Part shown: positions 17,166-25,396 of the stretch, piece by piece
Numbering within the stretch: the first letter of the stretch is position 1
Layout of the letters: each line of letters begins with the position of its first letter
Translations under genes and position numbers: made by a program
The notes under the pieces: generated by a model
The model's input: the letters and a program-made list of their open reading frames with translations, nothing else
The model's database searches: none
Told to the model about the DNA's origin: nothing
Assembly (NCBI GenBank): GCA_019359715.1
Contig: JAHHGS010000011.1
Location: 1-64,000 of the forward strand
DNA length: 64,000 nt
Reading direction: 5' to 3'
Source: Aphanocapsa sp. GSE-SYN-MK-11-07L
GTDB taxonomy: Bacteria; Cyanobacteriota; Cyanobacteriia; Thermosynechococcales; Thermosynechococcaceae

Positions 17166-19769
17166 TTAAAACTCCCAACTAATTGATCCAACAATAGTCA
17201 GTGGGGTTCCTCGATTAATAAACAATGTGCCAAAGTTAGGAGAACTTACGTAATCAATATTGAACAGGTTACGAACATTAATCGCTGCGTTAAACCTATT
17301 TCGACGATAGTACAGTGCCGCATCAGTTCTCAGATAGCTCTCTAATTGGGCTGAGTTTCCAAAATTGTCCTGACGCTCACCAACGTAAAATAATCCTAAT
17401 CCAAATCCTAGCCCTCGCAAATCTCCTTCCTGGATCATGTAGGTACTCCACAAACTTGCTTGATGTTTGGGAACTCCTCTAAGGGGTTGACCAACTGTAC
17501 TCGGTATAGAATTATCTGCGGTTACTTGTGCATCTGTGAACGCATAGGAAGCGATAACTTTCCAACCGGGTAAAATTTCACCCGTCATATCTAGCTCAAT
17601 TCCGCGACTCCGTTGTTCCCCAACTTGTGCTTGGAAGCCTTGTCTCGCTAGTTCAGGATCGGGATCAGGAGTTAAGATATTGGTCTTGGTCAAATTGTAT
17701 AGCGCTAGGGTTGTAGAAAGTTTACCATTGAGAAAATCTGCCTTGACCCCAACCTCGTATTGAGTCCCCTTAGTCGGTTCAAACACTCTACTATCTGGAT
17801 TGCGCCCGATCGAGGGTCGGAATGATTGACTGTAACTGGCATAGAGAGAAACATTCTGGGTAGGTTGATAAACTAAGCCAATACGAGGGCTGAAGGCTCC
17901 ATCATTTTGAGATGTCCTATCACCATTGATCGGCCCATCTTCATTTGTTAACCAATCATAACGACCACCAATCAGCATCTTCAGATTACCGCTGAAGGCG
18001 ATTTGATCTTGAAGGTAAACTCCATAGGACTGATTGATCCGAAGAGAACCGAATGGAAGGAAGGGAAGCTCTGGCAGTTGAACATCATAATTTGGATTAC
18101 GAATATCTAGAGGAGGTAGATCGAAGGTATCAGAAAAATCACCGTAATAACTCAATTGACGGGTGAGGTCAAAGCCAGCTACAAGCTGATGAGAGATTGA
18201 ACCAGTCCTAAAATTACCAACCAGATCGATCTGTCCTGCATATACCTCATCCTTACCAGAGACGGTCAATCCAAAAAAGTCTGTAAGAAAACGATCCTCC
18301 AATAGGTTCGTGTACTCAAGCGAAGCAAGTGACGATCTGACAAGGTTTATCGAAAGATTATGTCGAAGCTGCCAACTCTCATTAAATCTGTGGTTCAGAC
18401 CATAGCCAACGCGATGACTCTCATTCTCTTGTAACGAAAAATACAAAGGGTAGACGTTTCTGGGGATAAGACTACCATCGCTGAGAAGCGGTTCAGCGCT
18501 GGGAGTTGTTTGGTAATTATCATACTCATAATAGAGATTTAGGCTTGTGCGATCTCCAATATTAAATGTGATGGAAGGTGCAATTACTATCCGCTGGTTA
18601 TCGACAGGAACTTCATCTTTGTAATTGCCTCCACCTTGATAGGAGGCAATGAGGCGATAAAGGACACGTTTATCCTGTGTTAAGGGCCCTGATAGATCAA
18701 TAGTGGGTTGATAAAGTCCATAATTACCTGCTTCAAATCCTATTCTGTAGTAAGGTTCAGGCAGAGGTTGCCGAGTCACATAATTAACGACCCCACCTGG
18801 TTCTACTGCTCCGAATAGAACTGAGGCTGGCCCTTTGAGTACCTCTACTTGCTCAACTGTTCCCATTGGAATAGGGGCAATATAAAAAATGCCTTCACTG
18901 GCTAAACCATTTCGGAGGCGAGTGTTTGATTGAAACCCTCGTATATTCACGACACCTCCGGCATCGAATAGATTAGCTTGAATGTCAACGACTCCACTGA
19001 CAGTCTCTAATGCCTCAAGCTCCCTCCGTACACCACGATCTTCGAGTACCTGCCTTGGCACGATCTGAATTGATACGGGAAGATCGCGGATCGGGGTGTC
19101 AGTTTTAGTTGCGGTGGACGTATTTGGGATAAAGTAGCGCCCTTCTCCTTCGCCTGTTACGACAAGCTCCTCCTCAGAGGCTTCATCTTCGGGGTTGAGA
19201 CTGTAAGCGAAGCCTCCTGTCTTCAGCGTTACTTCGGTTTTTGGCAGTGCCTCCTTCCCCGCCACACTCACCCGAATTTGGCTACCCTCTTGTATCACCT
19301 GCACCGTCGCAATATCTGCTGTCGGGTTCTCTGCTATAAAAGCTTGACCCGCTGGCAAGGTCAGCACCGCATCGGGAATCTCGGCAATCAGACTGTTGCC
19401 CTCAGCCCGGAATTTGCTGGCATCGACTTGTAGCGGTTTGCCCTCTGCCGTTTCCAGAATAATCTCAAGTCCTGTTGCGGTCGGTTCTAGTTTTACATCA
19501 GTAACCTGTACCCTTGCCGCCTCCATTTGGGCAACCCAGTCTTTGACAGTGGTGGCAGATTGTGGAATGTCATGAATGCTAAGGAGATCGGACTGATCCT
19601 GGTCTCCCCTGGGTAAAGAGAGGGCTGACGTGGAATCAGAAGCTTGGAGCGGCGTCAAAGTTTCTCTCGGTAAGGCCAAAACGCCGGGCTGCTCCACAGC
19701 TACTGCCAGAGTCACTCCACTCACCAAGGCCGATAATATTAACCGTCCAGACCACCATGCCATCGTCAT
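17166..19769 (-). CDS. TonB-dependent siderophore receptor with AMIN domain
   Basis: 867 residues from the second possible Met; a GGAG seven bases upstream of 19769 supports this start. Order of parts: signal peptide (about 1-35), an AMIN domain (about 75-190, VQVTDVKLEPTATGLEIIL), a linker (EEELVVTGEGE), the plug (DLPVSIQIVPRQVLEDRG to GGVVNYVTRQPL) and a 22-strand type barrel ending in the aromatic F (IVGSISWEF). Such receptors bring ferric siderophores across the outer membrane using TonB/ExbBD, none of which is here. AMIN fusions are common in cyanobacterial receptors. Its partner regulator lies immediately upstream on the same strand. Confidence 0.95.
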   Translation of the reverse strand: MTMAWWSGRLILSALVSGVTLAVAVEQPGVLALPRETLTPLQASDSTSALSLPRGDQDQSDLLSIHDIPQSATTVKDWVAQMEAARVQVTDVKLEPTATGLEIILETAEGKPLQVDASKFRAEGNSLIAEIPDAVLTLPAGQAFIAENPTADIATVQVIQEGSQIRVSVAGKEALPKTEVTLKTGGFAYSLNPEDEASEEELVVTGEGEGRYFIPNTSTATKTDTPIRDLPVSIQIVPRQVLEDRGVRRELEALETVSGVVDIQANLFDAGGVVNIRGFQSNTRLRNGLASEGIFYIAPIPMGTVEQVEVLKGPASVLFGAVEPGGVVNYVTRQPLPEPYYRIGFEAGNYGLYQPTIDLSGPLTQDKRVLYRLIASYQGGGNYKDEVPVDNQRIVIAPSITFNIGDRTSLNLYYEYDNYQTTPSAEPLLSDGSLIPRNVYPLYFSLQENESHRVGYGLNHRFNESWQLRHNLSINLVRSSLASLEYTNLLEDRFLTDFFGLTVSGKDEVYAGQIDLVGNFRTGSISHQLVAGFDLTRQLSYYGDFSDTFDLPPLDIRNPNYDVQLPELPFLPFGSLRINQSYGVYLQDQIAFSGNLKMLIGGRYDWLTNEDGPINGDRTSQNDGAFSPRIGLVYQPTQNVSLYASYSQSFRPSIGRNPDSRVFEPTKGTQYEVGVKADFLNGKLSTTLALYNLTKTNILTPDPDPELARQGFQAQVGEQRSRGIELDMTGEILPGWKVIASYAFTDAQVTADNSIPSTVGQPLRGVPKHQASLWSTYMIQEGDLRGLGFGLGLFYVGERQDNFGNSAQLESYLRTDAALYYRRNRFNAAINVRNLFNIDYVSSPNFGTLFINRGTPLTIVGSISWEF

Positions 19770-19797
19770 TTCAACGCTCCACACCACAACCTAAAAG

Positions 19798-19829
19798 CTA
19801 TTGCGAATTCTTTGCAATCTCAATAGCGT
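19798..19829. promoter_or_regulatory. candidate operator upstream of the TonB receptor
   Basis: In the 127-base gap, CTATTG (19798-19803) and CAATAG (19821-19826) form an inverted repeat enclosing a second one, ATTGC/GCAAT. On the plus strand AATCTCAATAG resembles the core of the cyanobacterial Fur site ATTCTCAATAAA. It could be a site for Fur or for the neighbouring AraC protein. Confidence 0.35.
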
Positions 19830-19896
19830 AGTGTAGGAGCCAGCGCTTGGCTGCGTCTATTACCTAAACCGCCTTCTTTGATCTCAAAACCGCCTT

Positions 19897-20871
19897 TTAC
19901 TGCTTTTTCAAGCATTCACCGGGATTGATGCCAAATTGACGACGAAAGGCAGCGGCAAAGTATCCCAAATTTCCATAGCCCACTTTCCGCGCCGCTTCTG
20001 CCACAGTGCAATTGCCCGCTCGCAAAAGTTGCTGTGCCTGCTCCATGCGTTGCTGGGTCAGATATTGGATCGGAGTCATGCCAAACAATTGCCGAAATCC
20101 ACGCAGCAACGTCCGCTCGCTGACTCCCACCTGCTGCGCCAAATCAGAAAGCAACGGCGGATGTTCCAGGTGGCTGAATAAAATCTCCTTAGCATAGTGC
20201 AAGCAGGCGATTGTCTTGGGTCGGAGGGTGGTTGTAATCACCGTTCCCGCTTGATCCGCTGTTAGCAAATCAATCTGCATTGCCAACAATTCCCAGGCTT
20301 TGCTGTACAGATAAATCTGCCGCGCCGTACCCTGGTAGGGAGCATTCCAGATTTGATAGGCCAGCGATCGCATTGCCGGAGTCACCTTGGGATAAAACGA
20401 GGCTTTCCAGTCCTCTCCCTTCAGCAGCAGCGACTTCAGCGGCGATCGCAGTTCGCCAAACGTAGACTCTAGCAACTCCGGCTCCACTTCTATGTTCACG
20501 AAGGCCAATCGCTGATTGACATAGTAGCGATCGCTATATTTAGGTGACAACCCACCGCCCGAAAAGTAGGCACGATTTTTATCTAGATTTGGATGAATTC
20601 CTGTTTCCCCCACCACTGATAGCATCACCATAATTTGAATCGGATGCTCATGAATTGGAATTTTTATCCTCAAATCCTGCTGAAAGTTCCAATCTGCCAA
20701 GCTGAGCCACAAGCCTGGGGCTACCTGGAAGCCTCGTATCGCACCCGTTCCAAACCTGGATAGCAGAGGTTCAAAGATTTCAAATTGATCAAGGTCTGGT
20801 GAGGTAGGTCGAGCTGCCGCCTCCGCTTCTAATAGCTCGTCCCAGTCTGAGGTTGTCAAGGTAAGTGTCAT
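19897..20871 (-). CDS. AraC/XylS-family transcriptional regulator (PchR-like)
   Basis: 324 residues. The C-terminal 100 residues hold two helix-turn-helix units: LAQQVGVSERTLLRGFRQLF, then TVAEAARKVGYGNLGYFAAA and FRRQFGINPGE, the canonical AraC signature. The N-terminal sensing half (GFQVAPGLWLSLADWNFQQD region) resembles regulators of siderophore uptake that bind ferric siderophore. It sits directly upstream of, and in the same direction as, the TonB receptor gene, the usual arrangement for a siderophore-responsive activator. A Fur-like sequence precedes it. Confidence 0.93.
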   Translation of the reverse strand: MTLTLTTSDWDELLEAEAAARPTSPDLDQFEIFEPLLSRFGTGAIRGFQVAPGLWLSLADWNFQQDLRIKIPIHEHPIQIMVMLSVVGETGIHPNLDKNRAYFSGGGLSPKYSDRYYVNQRLAFVNIEVEPELLESTFGELRSPLKSLLLKGEDWKASFYPKVTPAMRSLAYQIWNAPYQGTARQIYLYSKAWELLAMQIDLLTADQAGTVITTTLRPKTIACLHYAKEILFSHLEHPPLLSDLAQQVGVSERTLLRGFRQLFGMTPIQYLTQQRMEQAQQLLRAGNCTVAEAARKVGYGNLGYFAAAFRRQFGINPGECLKKQ

Positions 20872-20903
20872 AGTTCTGTTTTAAGCAGCAAGTTGCAGCA
20901 TAT

Positions 20904-20937
20904 GCAAAATATTCTCAATAAACTTACTGCATTTTGC
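20904..20937 (-). promoter_or_regulatory. Fur-box-like site upstream of the AraC gene
   Basis: The plus-strand sequence ATTCTCAATAAA at 20911-20922 equals the core of the 19-bp iron box consensus reported for Anabaena FurA. It is enclosed by an inverted repeat, GCAAAAT (20904-20910) and ATTTTGC (20931-20937). The site is 33-66 bases upstream of the AraC start codon, where a promoter should lie. Iron repression of the AraC/receptor pair is inferred. Confidence 0.5.
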
Positions 20938-21053
20938 TCTCCGTGCATACGACAAAGAGGATCTGCCCGGACACCTTCGCCATAAATGCCCACTTGCCTT
21001 ATCCCCCACTTGAAAGATGAGGGCTTGCGCCTGCCCGCTCAAAGCAGTTCAAC

Positions 21054-21933
21054 TTATTTGCCAATGCAAAAGCGGCTAAAAATTTGGTCTAGGACGGATT
21101 CGGTGACTTCTTCGCCAGTAATTTCGCCCAAGGCTTGAATGGCATCTCGCAAATCAATTGTCCAAAAGTCGAGGGGCAATTGCTCGGAGATCGCCGCTTG
21201 GACACGACCCAAGCTAATTTCAGCCCGAGTCAGGGCGGCCGCTTGACGCTGATTGATTGCCAGATCAAGGTTGGCGCTCTGGAGTCCGGTTTGGACAATT
21301 CCTAAAATGGCCGCCTCCAGGTCGTTAATCCCCTGCTGATGCCTGGCTGATGTGCAGACGGTTGGAGCAGGCACAGGCAAGTTGGGTTGGTGATCCGGCG
21401 GCATCAGGTCAATTTTATTCAGGACAAGAATTAAGCTGCGACCTTGCACCTGTTCATAAATTTGCTGATCTTCGGCCGTCCAGCCGGCGGTGGCATCTAG
21501 GGTCAACAGCACCAAGTCTGCCGCCTGGGCGGCGGTGCGCGATCGCTGGACGCCGATCTGTTCCACCCGATCTTGGCTATCGCGAATCCCAGCCGTATCC
21601 AGCACCTGAATCGGGATTCCCCCCACCACCAGCGAGGATTCAACCACATCCCGCGTTGTGCCAGGCAGGTCAGTCACAATGGCCCGATCGCTGCGGCTCC
21701 AGGCGTTGAGCAAGCTAGATTTGCCGACATTTGGTCGCCCAACAATCGCCACCTTTAGCCCGGAGCGGAGGAGTTGACCGCGATCGGCGGTGGTAAGCAG
21801 TGTTTTAACTTCTTGGGCAATCAGAGCCAGTTGGGTTCGGATCTCAGCTTCGTTTAAAGGGGGCAGGTCTTCTTCAAAGTCAATCCGAGCTTCAATTTCA
21901 GCCAACAGGCTCAAGCAGCGCGATCGCAGATGG
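21054..21933 (-). repeat. right copy of mnmE 3' direct repeat
   Basis: Counterpart of 15090-15972. The shared part ends just beyond GCGATCGC at 21920-21927, after which this copy continues into the native helical and N-terminal domains. Recombination between the copies would remove the whole iron cassette. Confidence 0.85.
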
Positions 21934-22418
21934 CGAATTGGTTCAGCCAGCTTGCCTTGAAGTCCAGCTAGGGCGGCTTGGGCAGCCTGAGCCGATTTTG
22001 CCCCGACCAAATCAGCCACCCCTTCCGCTTGGGTTAAATCTAACCGCCCATTCAAAAATGCCCGCAGCGTAAATTCGCCGGGTTGAGCCAGGTGGGCCCC
22101 TAGTTCTAAGCAAAGTTGCAGCACTTGTTGGACGGGCATCATTCCACCGTGGCAATGCAACTCCACCACATCTTCGCGGGTGTAAGAACGAGGCGTCAGC
22201 ATCAGCATTAGCAGCGCTTCATCGACAATCTGCCCGGTTTGGGGGTGGCGAATCTGCCCATAAAGCAGCCGGTGGCTCTCCCAAGCCGGTTGCCCACGCG
22301 GATGAAAGAGCTGACGGGCGATCGCCACGGCTGCACTGCCAGACAGACGAACAATCCCAATGCTGCCCTGCTCCGGCACAATCGCAGTGGCGATCGCCGC
22401 AATGGTTGTGGCACCCAC
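21054..22418 (-). CDS. mnmE: tRNA uridine-5-carboxymethylaminomethyl(34) synthesis GTPase MnmE
   Basis: 454 residues, full family length. MnmE with MnmG modifies U34 of several tRNAs. The N-terminal tetrahydrofolate-binding and dimerisation domain (1-118) is complete, with [20 protein letters not shown] and [13 protein letters not shown]. The helical domain holds an inserted G domain with [24 protein letters not shown] and NKID. The C-terminal FCIGK carries the essential Cys. Its 3' two-thirds is duplicated at 15090-15972. This copy has everything needed for activity, so it is the functional gene. Confidence 0.97.
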   Translation of the reverse strand: MGATTIAAIATAIVPEQGSIGIVRLSGSAAVAIARQLFHPRGQPAWESHRLLYGQIRHPQTGQIVDEALLMLMLTPRSYTREDVVELHCHGGMMPVQQVLQLCLELGAHLAQPGEFTLRAFLNGRLDLTQAEGVADLVGAKSAQAAQAALAGLQGKLAEPIRHLRSRCLSLLAEIEARIDFEEDLPPLNEAEIRTQLALIAQEVKTLLTTADRGQLLRSGLKVAIVGRPNVGKSSLLNAWSRSDRAIVTDLPGTTRDVVESSLVVGGIPIQVLDTAGIRDSQDRVEQIGVQRSRTAAQAADLVLLTLDATAGWTAEDQQIYEQVQGRSLILVLNKIDLMPPDHQPNLPVPAPTVCTSARHQQGINDLEAAILGIVQTGLQSANLDLAINQRQAAALTRAEISLGRVQAAISEQLPLDFWTIDLRDAIQALGEITGEEVTESVLDQIFSRFCIGK

Positions 22419-23152
22419 TGATTTTGCTCCTATTGATTTAAGTTGGATTTAAATCCTCAAACTCGATCTTTTCTCAAACCTACCATGCTCTCCTGTTCCA
22501 GCCGTCGGGGAGATGTGTAGCAAGTGACATCCTCCCGCCGCCGACCTTTCAGGTACGGCGCGGACTTCCCGCCTCACGAATACAGCCCCCTGTACCCCGG
22601 CATCGTGGGAAGTTCCTGCTTCAACTGGTAGTGTCTAGCCGTAGTTTGTCCTACAAAGCCCCGATCAAATCCCATCCACAGGCAATTTGTTTTAAGTTCA
22701 CGAGATAGTCCTCCCGCCAACTGTTGATTAAAATGTTTGTCTTTTGCATTTCCTATCCGCCGCACTGTTCACCAGCAAGCTGTACGTTTGTGTCGGGACA
22801 GAAAGTTGCCACTAGTCTTGTTCAAGATGTGAGTCAATGATATCAAAGATTGTTTGTTTCGGCGGTGATGGTCTTCGGCTCGACTGAGCGCTCGCCGAAC
22901 GTCCTGTCCTTCGGAATCTGGCCCCTGAGCCGGGCCGAAGGGGTCAACCATCCCACCTCAACAAACCTGGCTTTCATCCCACACCAACGAAGCGTATGAT
23001 GTGGGGATTCCCGCCGAGCAAGCTAAAGCCTCCCACTGAAGTGGGTAGTTTCAACTAGCGCGCTGGGACAATGAACAGCAATTGCAGTAGCATGGCGATC
23101 TTTTTGAGTCGATGTGCTTATGGTGCCCACTGCGATCGTAAAATCGATTATC
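22419..23152. mobile_element. gap of 734 bases holding an IS200/IS605-type remnant and extragenic repeats
   Basis: Besides the TnpB end, the minus strand at 23015-23045 has CCCACTTCAGTGGGAGGC followed by TTTAGC, a small hairpin typical of the ends or guide-RNA region of these elements. Between them (22870-22950) are GC-rich pieces such as GAGCCGGGCCGAAGGGG that look like dispersed extragenic repeats. No intact gene is seen; a short frame at 22769-22951 is composed mostly of the repeat and is rejected. Confidence 0.5.
22524..22765 (-). pseudogene. decayed TnpB C-terminus (IS200/IS605 type)
   Basis: On the minus strand one frame reads MRRIGNAKDKHFNQ to LKQELPTMPG, and after a frame change the stretch GAVFVRREVRAVPERSAAGG ending CH follows. 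The last part is the typical end of many cyanobacterial TnpB proteins (a ...ERSAAGGCH tail). Frames are broken and the RuvC and zinc-finger parts are missing, so it is inactive. Confidence 0.5.
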
Positions 23153-23362
23153 TCAGCGATTTGTTTTGAGTTGCCGAACTCTCCCGGCAGTCACGCCCTT
23201 GCCGCTGACGTTGCGGTTCCGTAGAATAAGGGTGGTGAGTCTTGAATTAGAAGGGCCGCCCCTTGGCAGCAACCCTTCTTCACTGCTTGAACTTTGCTTG
23301 GTGGTTAAGTTCAGCAGTAGAACTAGCAGAATCAGCACTAAAACCAATTCGTTAGAATTCAC
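23153..23362 (-). CDS. putative small single-pass membrane protein with very strong ribosome site
   Basis: 69 residues from a GTG at 23360-23362. The reason for the call is upstream: AAGGAGGTGAT at 23368-23378 (read on the minus strand) is an 11-base complement to the end of 16S rRNA, at ideal distance. The product begins MNSNELVLVLILLVLLLNLT, one short membrane helix, followed by a polar, Ser- and Arg-rich tail. No family is recognised. The leader upstream contains a 12-bp hairpin (23387-23430). Weak points are the absence of known homologues and the low-complexity tail; it could be a translated leader or a regulator peptide. Confidence 0.45.
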   Translation of the reverse strand: MNSNELVLVLILLVLLLNLTTKQSSSSEEGLLPRGGPSNSRLTTLILRNRNVSGKGVTAGRVRQLKTNR

Positions 23363-23386
23363 TGCACATCACCTCCTTTTCGACGA

Positions 23387-23436
23387 GATGCCGGCCCGAT
23401 CCTCCGCCAAGGTTGTAACGGGCCGGTATCTTTTTT
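23387..23436 (+). terminator. strong intrinsic terminator (plus strand), also leader hairpin of the minus-strand ORF
   Basis: GATGCCGGCCCG (23387-23398) pairs with CGGGCCGGTATC (23419-23430), 12 pairs with one G-T, around a 20-base loop, and is followed by six T (23431-23436). On the plus strand this is a textbook Rho-independent terminator, but no plus-strand gene is seen upstream, so a small RNA or antisense transcript is implied. On the minus strand the hairpin lies just before the small ORF's ribosome site. Confidence 0.7.
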
Positions 23437-23652
23437 GGAAGGTTTAATTGTCCAGGTTCAGCAGAACTGTGCTGATTATAAAGCTGCGTCGGTTGAGACA
23501 AATACTTTCCCGTCGCAGGTTGTGTGGTTAGTCCCGGTTCACCGCCGGGTATCCCCATACTCTATTCTCTGTAAATTTGATGCCAACCAACGGCAAGCTG
23601 GGCATACTACAGTCGTAGCGACTGTGTGCAAAGGCTAGGAAGACGGTGAGCC

Positions 23653-25284
23653 ATGACTTCTGTGTTTGACTTGGGCAACCCGAATCAATCAACCTCCGAG
23701 GCGCTGCACGAACAAACTTGGTTGATTGAAGAGCTGCTGACGATCGGAACAACCCTCTCCGCCACTCAAGATTTGAATCAGCTCTTGAGCCTAATTTTGA
23801 CGAAAAGCCGCCAAATTACCTGGAGCGATGCGGGCAGCGTATTTTTGATCGATCGCACGAACACTCCCTGCCTGTGGTTTAAGACAACTCAAAATAATTT
23901 TTGCCCTGATGTTGTGTTTCAGGAGTATCAACTGCCGATTACTGCTGATAGCTTGGTGGGCTATGTTGCGCTGACAGGCGAAACCCTGAATCTGGCAGAT
24001 GTATATAATCTGCCTCCAGATGCGCCTTACCGCTTCAATCCCACCTTAGATAATGCCCTCAATTACCATACCCGCTCGGTGCTGGTGCTACCGATGCTGA
24101 ATGGCTCAGGCGACATGATTGGCGTTCTGCAACTGATTAACCGCAAAATCGATCCTAATCTGACGCTCTCCCCCAATACGGTTGACCAACTCACCCAGCC
24201 CTATTCTGAGCCAGAAGAACAAATTGTCCGATCGCTGGCTAGCCAAGCGGCGATTTCAATTGAGCGCAATCAGCTCCAAGAAAGCATTGAGCAACTGTTT
24301 GCGGCCTTCGTCACCGCTTCTGTACAGGCGATTGAAGCCCGTGACCCGACGACGGCCGGGCATTCAGAACGAGTGGCTGAACTGACGGTGCGGTTAGGGC
24401 AAGCTGCCAGCGAGATCGCCCTTGGCCCGCTCAAAGGCGTTTGCTTTAACTCAGAGCAAATCCAGGAGCTTCGCTACGCTGCCCTCTTGCATGATTTTGG
24501 CAAAGTCGGCGTGCCGGAAGCAGTCCTCAGTAAGCAAAAAAAGCTGTTTCCAGACCAGCTAGAGCTGATTCAGCAACGGTTTGCCCTCGTCCGCCGGACG
24601 CTGGAGATGACCTGCGCCCAAGCCAAGTTTAAATATCTAGTTGAACACCCGCATCACCACGATCAAGCGGAGTGCGCCCACTGCCAACACCTGATCCAGC
24701 TTGATCAGCAGCTCGTGGCGGAGCTACAACAGCTAGAGGCTTATTTAGACCTGATCTGGCAGGCGAATCAGCCGCAGATTTTGGCGGGCGAACCGATCGC
24801 CCAGCTCCGCGAACTAGCTCAATACCGCTACCAAGATATTGATGGGCAACTCAAGCCCCTGATTACCGCTGCCGAAATGGAGCAACTGCTGGTCAAGCGG
24901 GGCAACCTCACCGCCGCTGAACGGTTAGCGATCGAAGCCCATGTCACGCACACCTATGACTTTTTGCGCAGCATTCCCTGGACGAAATCATTGCAGGCGG
25001 TGCCGCTGATTGCCTACGGGCATCATGAACGTTTAGACGGTACGGGCTATCCCCAAGGGTTGAGTGCTCCAGAGATTCCAATTCAGTCCCAGATGGTGGC
25101 AGTGGCAGATATTTATGATGCGTTGACCGCCAGCGATCGCCCCTACAAAGCGAGCTTGCCGGTGGCAACAGCCCTTAACATCCTCCGACAAGAAGCCGCC
25201 GAAGCGAGAGTGAACGGAGAACTTGTGCAACTATTTGAGCAAGCCGAAATTTTCGCCGTACTAGGGCATTGTCTTAAGGTTTGA
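23653..25284 (+). CDS. GAF and HD-GYP domain protein (c-di-GMP phosphodiesterase)
   Basis: 543 residues. An N-terminal GAF domain (about 28-205) is followed by an HD-GYP domain that hydrolyses cyclic di-GMP. Metal and signature residues are present: GHSERVA at 236-242, LLHDFGKVGVPE at 278-289 (HD pair 280-281), HVTHTYDFL near 430, GHHERLDGTGYPQGL at 456-470 and the D of AVADIYDAL. Between HD and GYP an extra segment of about 100 residues (311-418) is inserted, with a His/Cys cluster (HPHHHDQAECAHCQH). Similar inserts occur in other cyanobacterial HD-GYP proteins. The input sensed by GAF is unknown. Confidence 0.93.
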   Translation: MTSVFDLGNPNQSTSEALHEQTWLIEELLTIGTTLSATQDLNQLLSLILTKSRQITWSDAGSVFLIDRTNTPCLWFKTTQNNFCPDVVFQEYQLPITADSLVGYVALTGETLNLADVYNLPPDAPYRFNPTLDNALNYHTRSVLVLPMLNGSGDMIGVLQLINRKIDPNLTLSPNTVDQLTQPYSEPEEQIVRSLASQAAISIERNQLQESIEQLFAAFVTASVQAIEARDPTTAGHSERVAELTVRLGQAASEIALGPLKGVCFNSEQIQELRYAALLHDFGKVGVPEAVLSKQKKLFPDQLELIQQRFALVRRTLEMTCAQAKFKYLVEHPHHHDQAECAHCQHLIQLDQQLVAELQQLEAYLDLIWQANQPQILAGEPIAQLRELAQYRYQDIDGQLKPLITAAEMEQLLVKRGNLTAAERLAIEAHVTHTYDFLRSIPWTKSLQAVPLIAYGHHERLDGTGYPQGLSAPEIPIQSQMVAVADIYDALTASDRPYKASLPVATALNILRQEAAEARVNGELVQLFEQAEIFAVLGHCLKV

Positions 25285-25309
25285 TCTTTCCGTGTAATGC
25301 AGATTATCA

Positions 25310-25386
25310 GCGTTGCTGAAGTCGGTACGATCCGCCCTCACCCTAACCTCCTCTCAAGCAGAAGGGTTGATTAGATTCAGCAACGC
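25310..25386. repeat. long-loop inverted repeat between convergent genes
   Basis: GCGTTGCTGAA (25310-25320) and TTCAGCAACGC (25376-25386) are perfect inverted repeats 55 bases apart. The spacer contains CCCTCACCCTAACCTCCTCTC, which resembles sequences dispersed in cyanobacterial intergenic regions. It may be a small non-autonomous element or a transcription-end structure between the HD-GYP and protease genes. Confidence 0.5.
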
Positions 25387-25396
25387 CCAGGTTACT

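Noticed and set aside
15090-22418. Integrative island with attachment sites at mnmE
   Set aside because: No integrase or recombinase gene is present and the repeats are about 880 bp, far beyond an attachment core; reported as a duplication instead.
22769-22951. 60-codon minus-strand frame starting MVDPFGPAQGPDSEG
   Set aside because: It is built from a dispersed GC-rich extragenic repeat and lies within a decayed mobile element; no protein-like features.
23166-23447. 93-codon plus-strand frame across the hairpin at 23.4 kb
   Set aside because: It runs through an intrinsic terminator and is antisense to the better supported small ORF.
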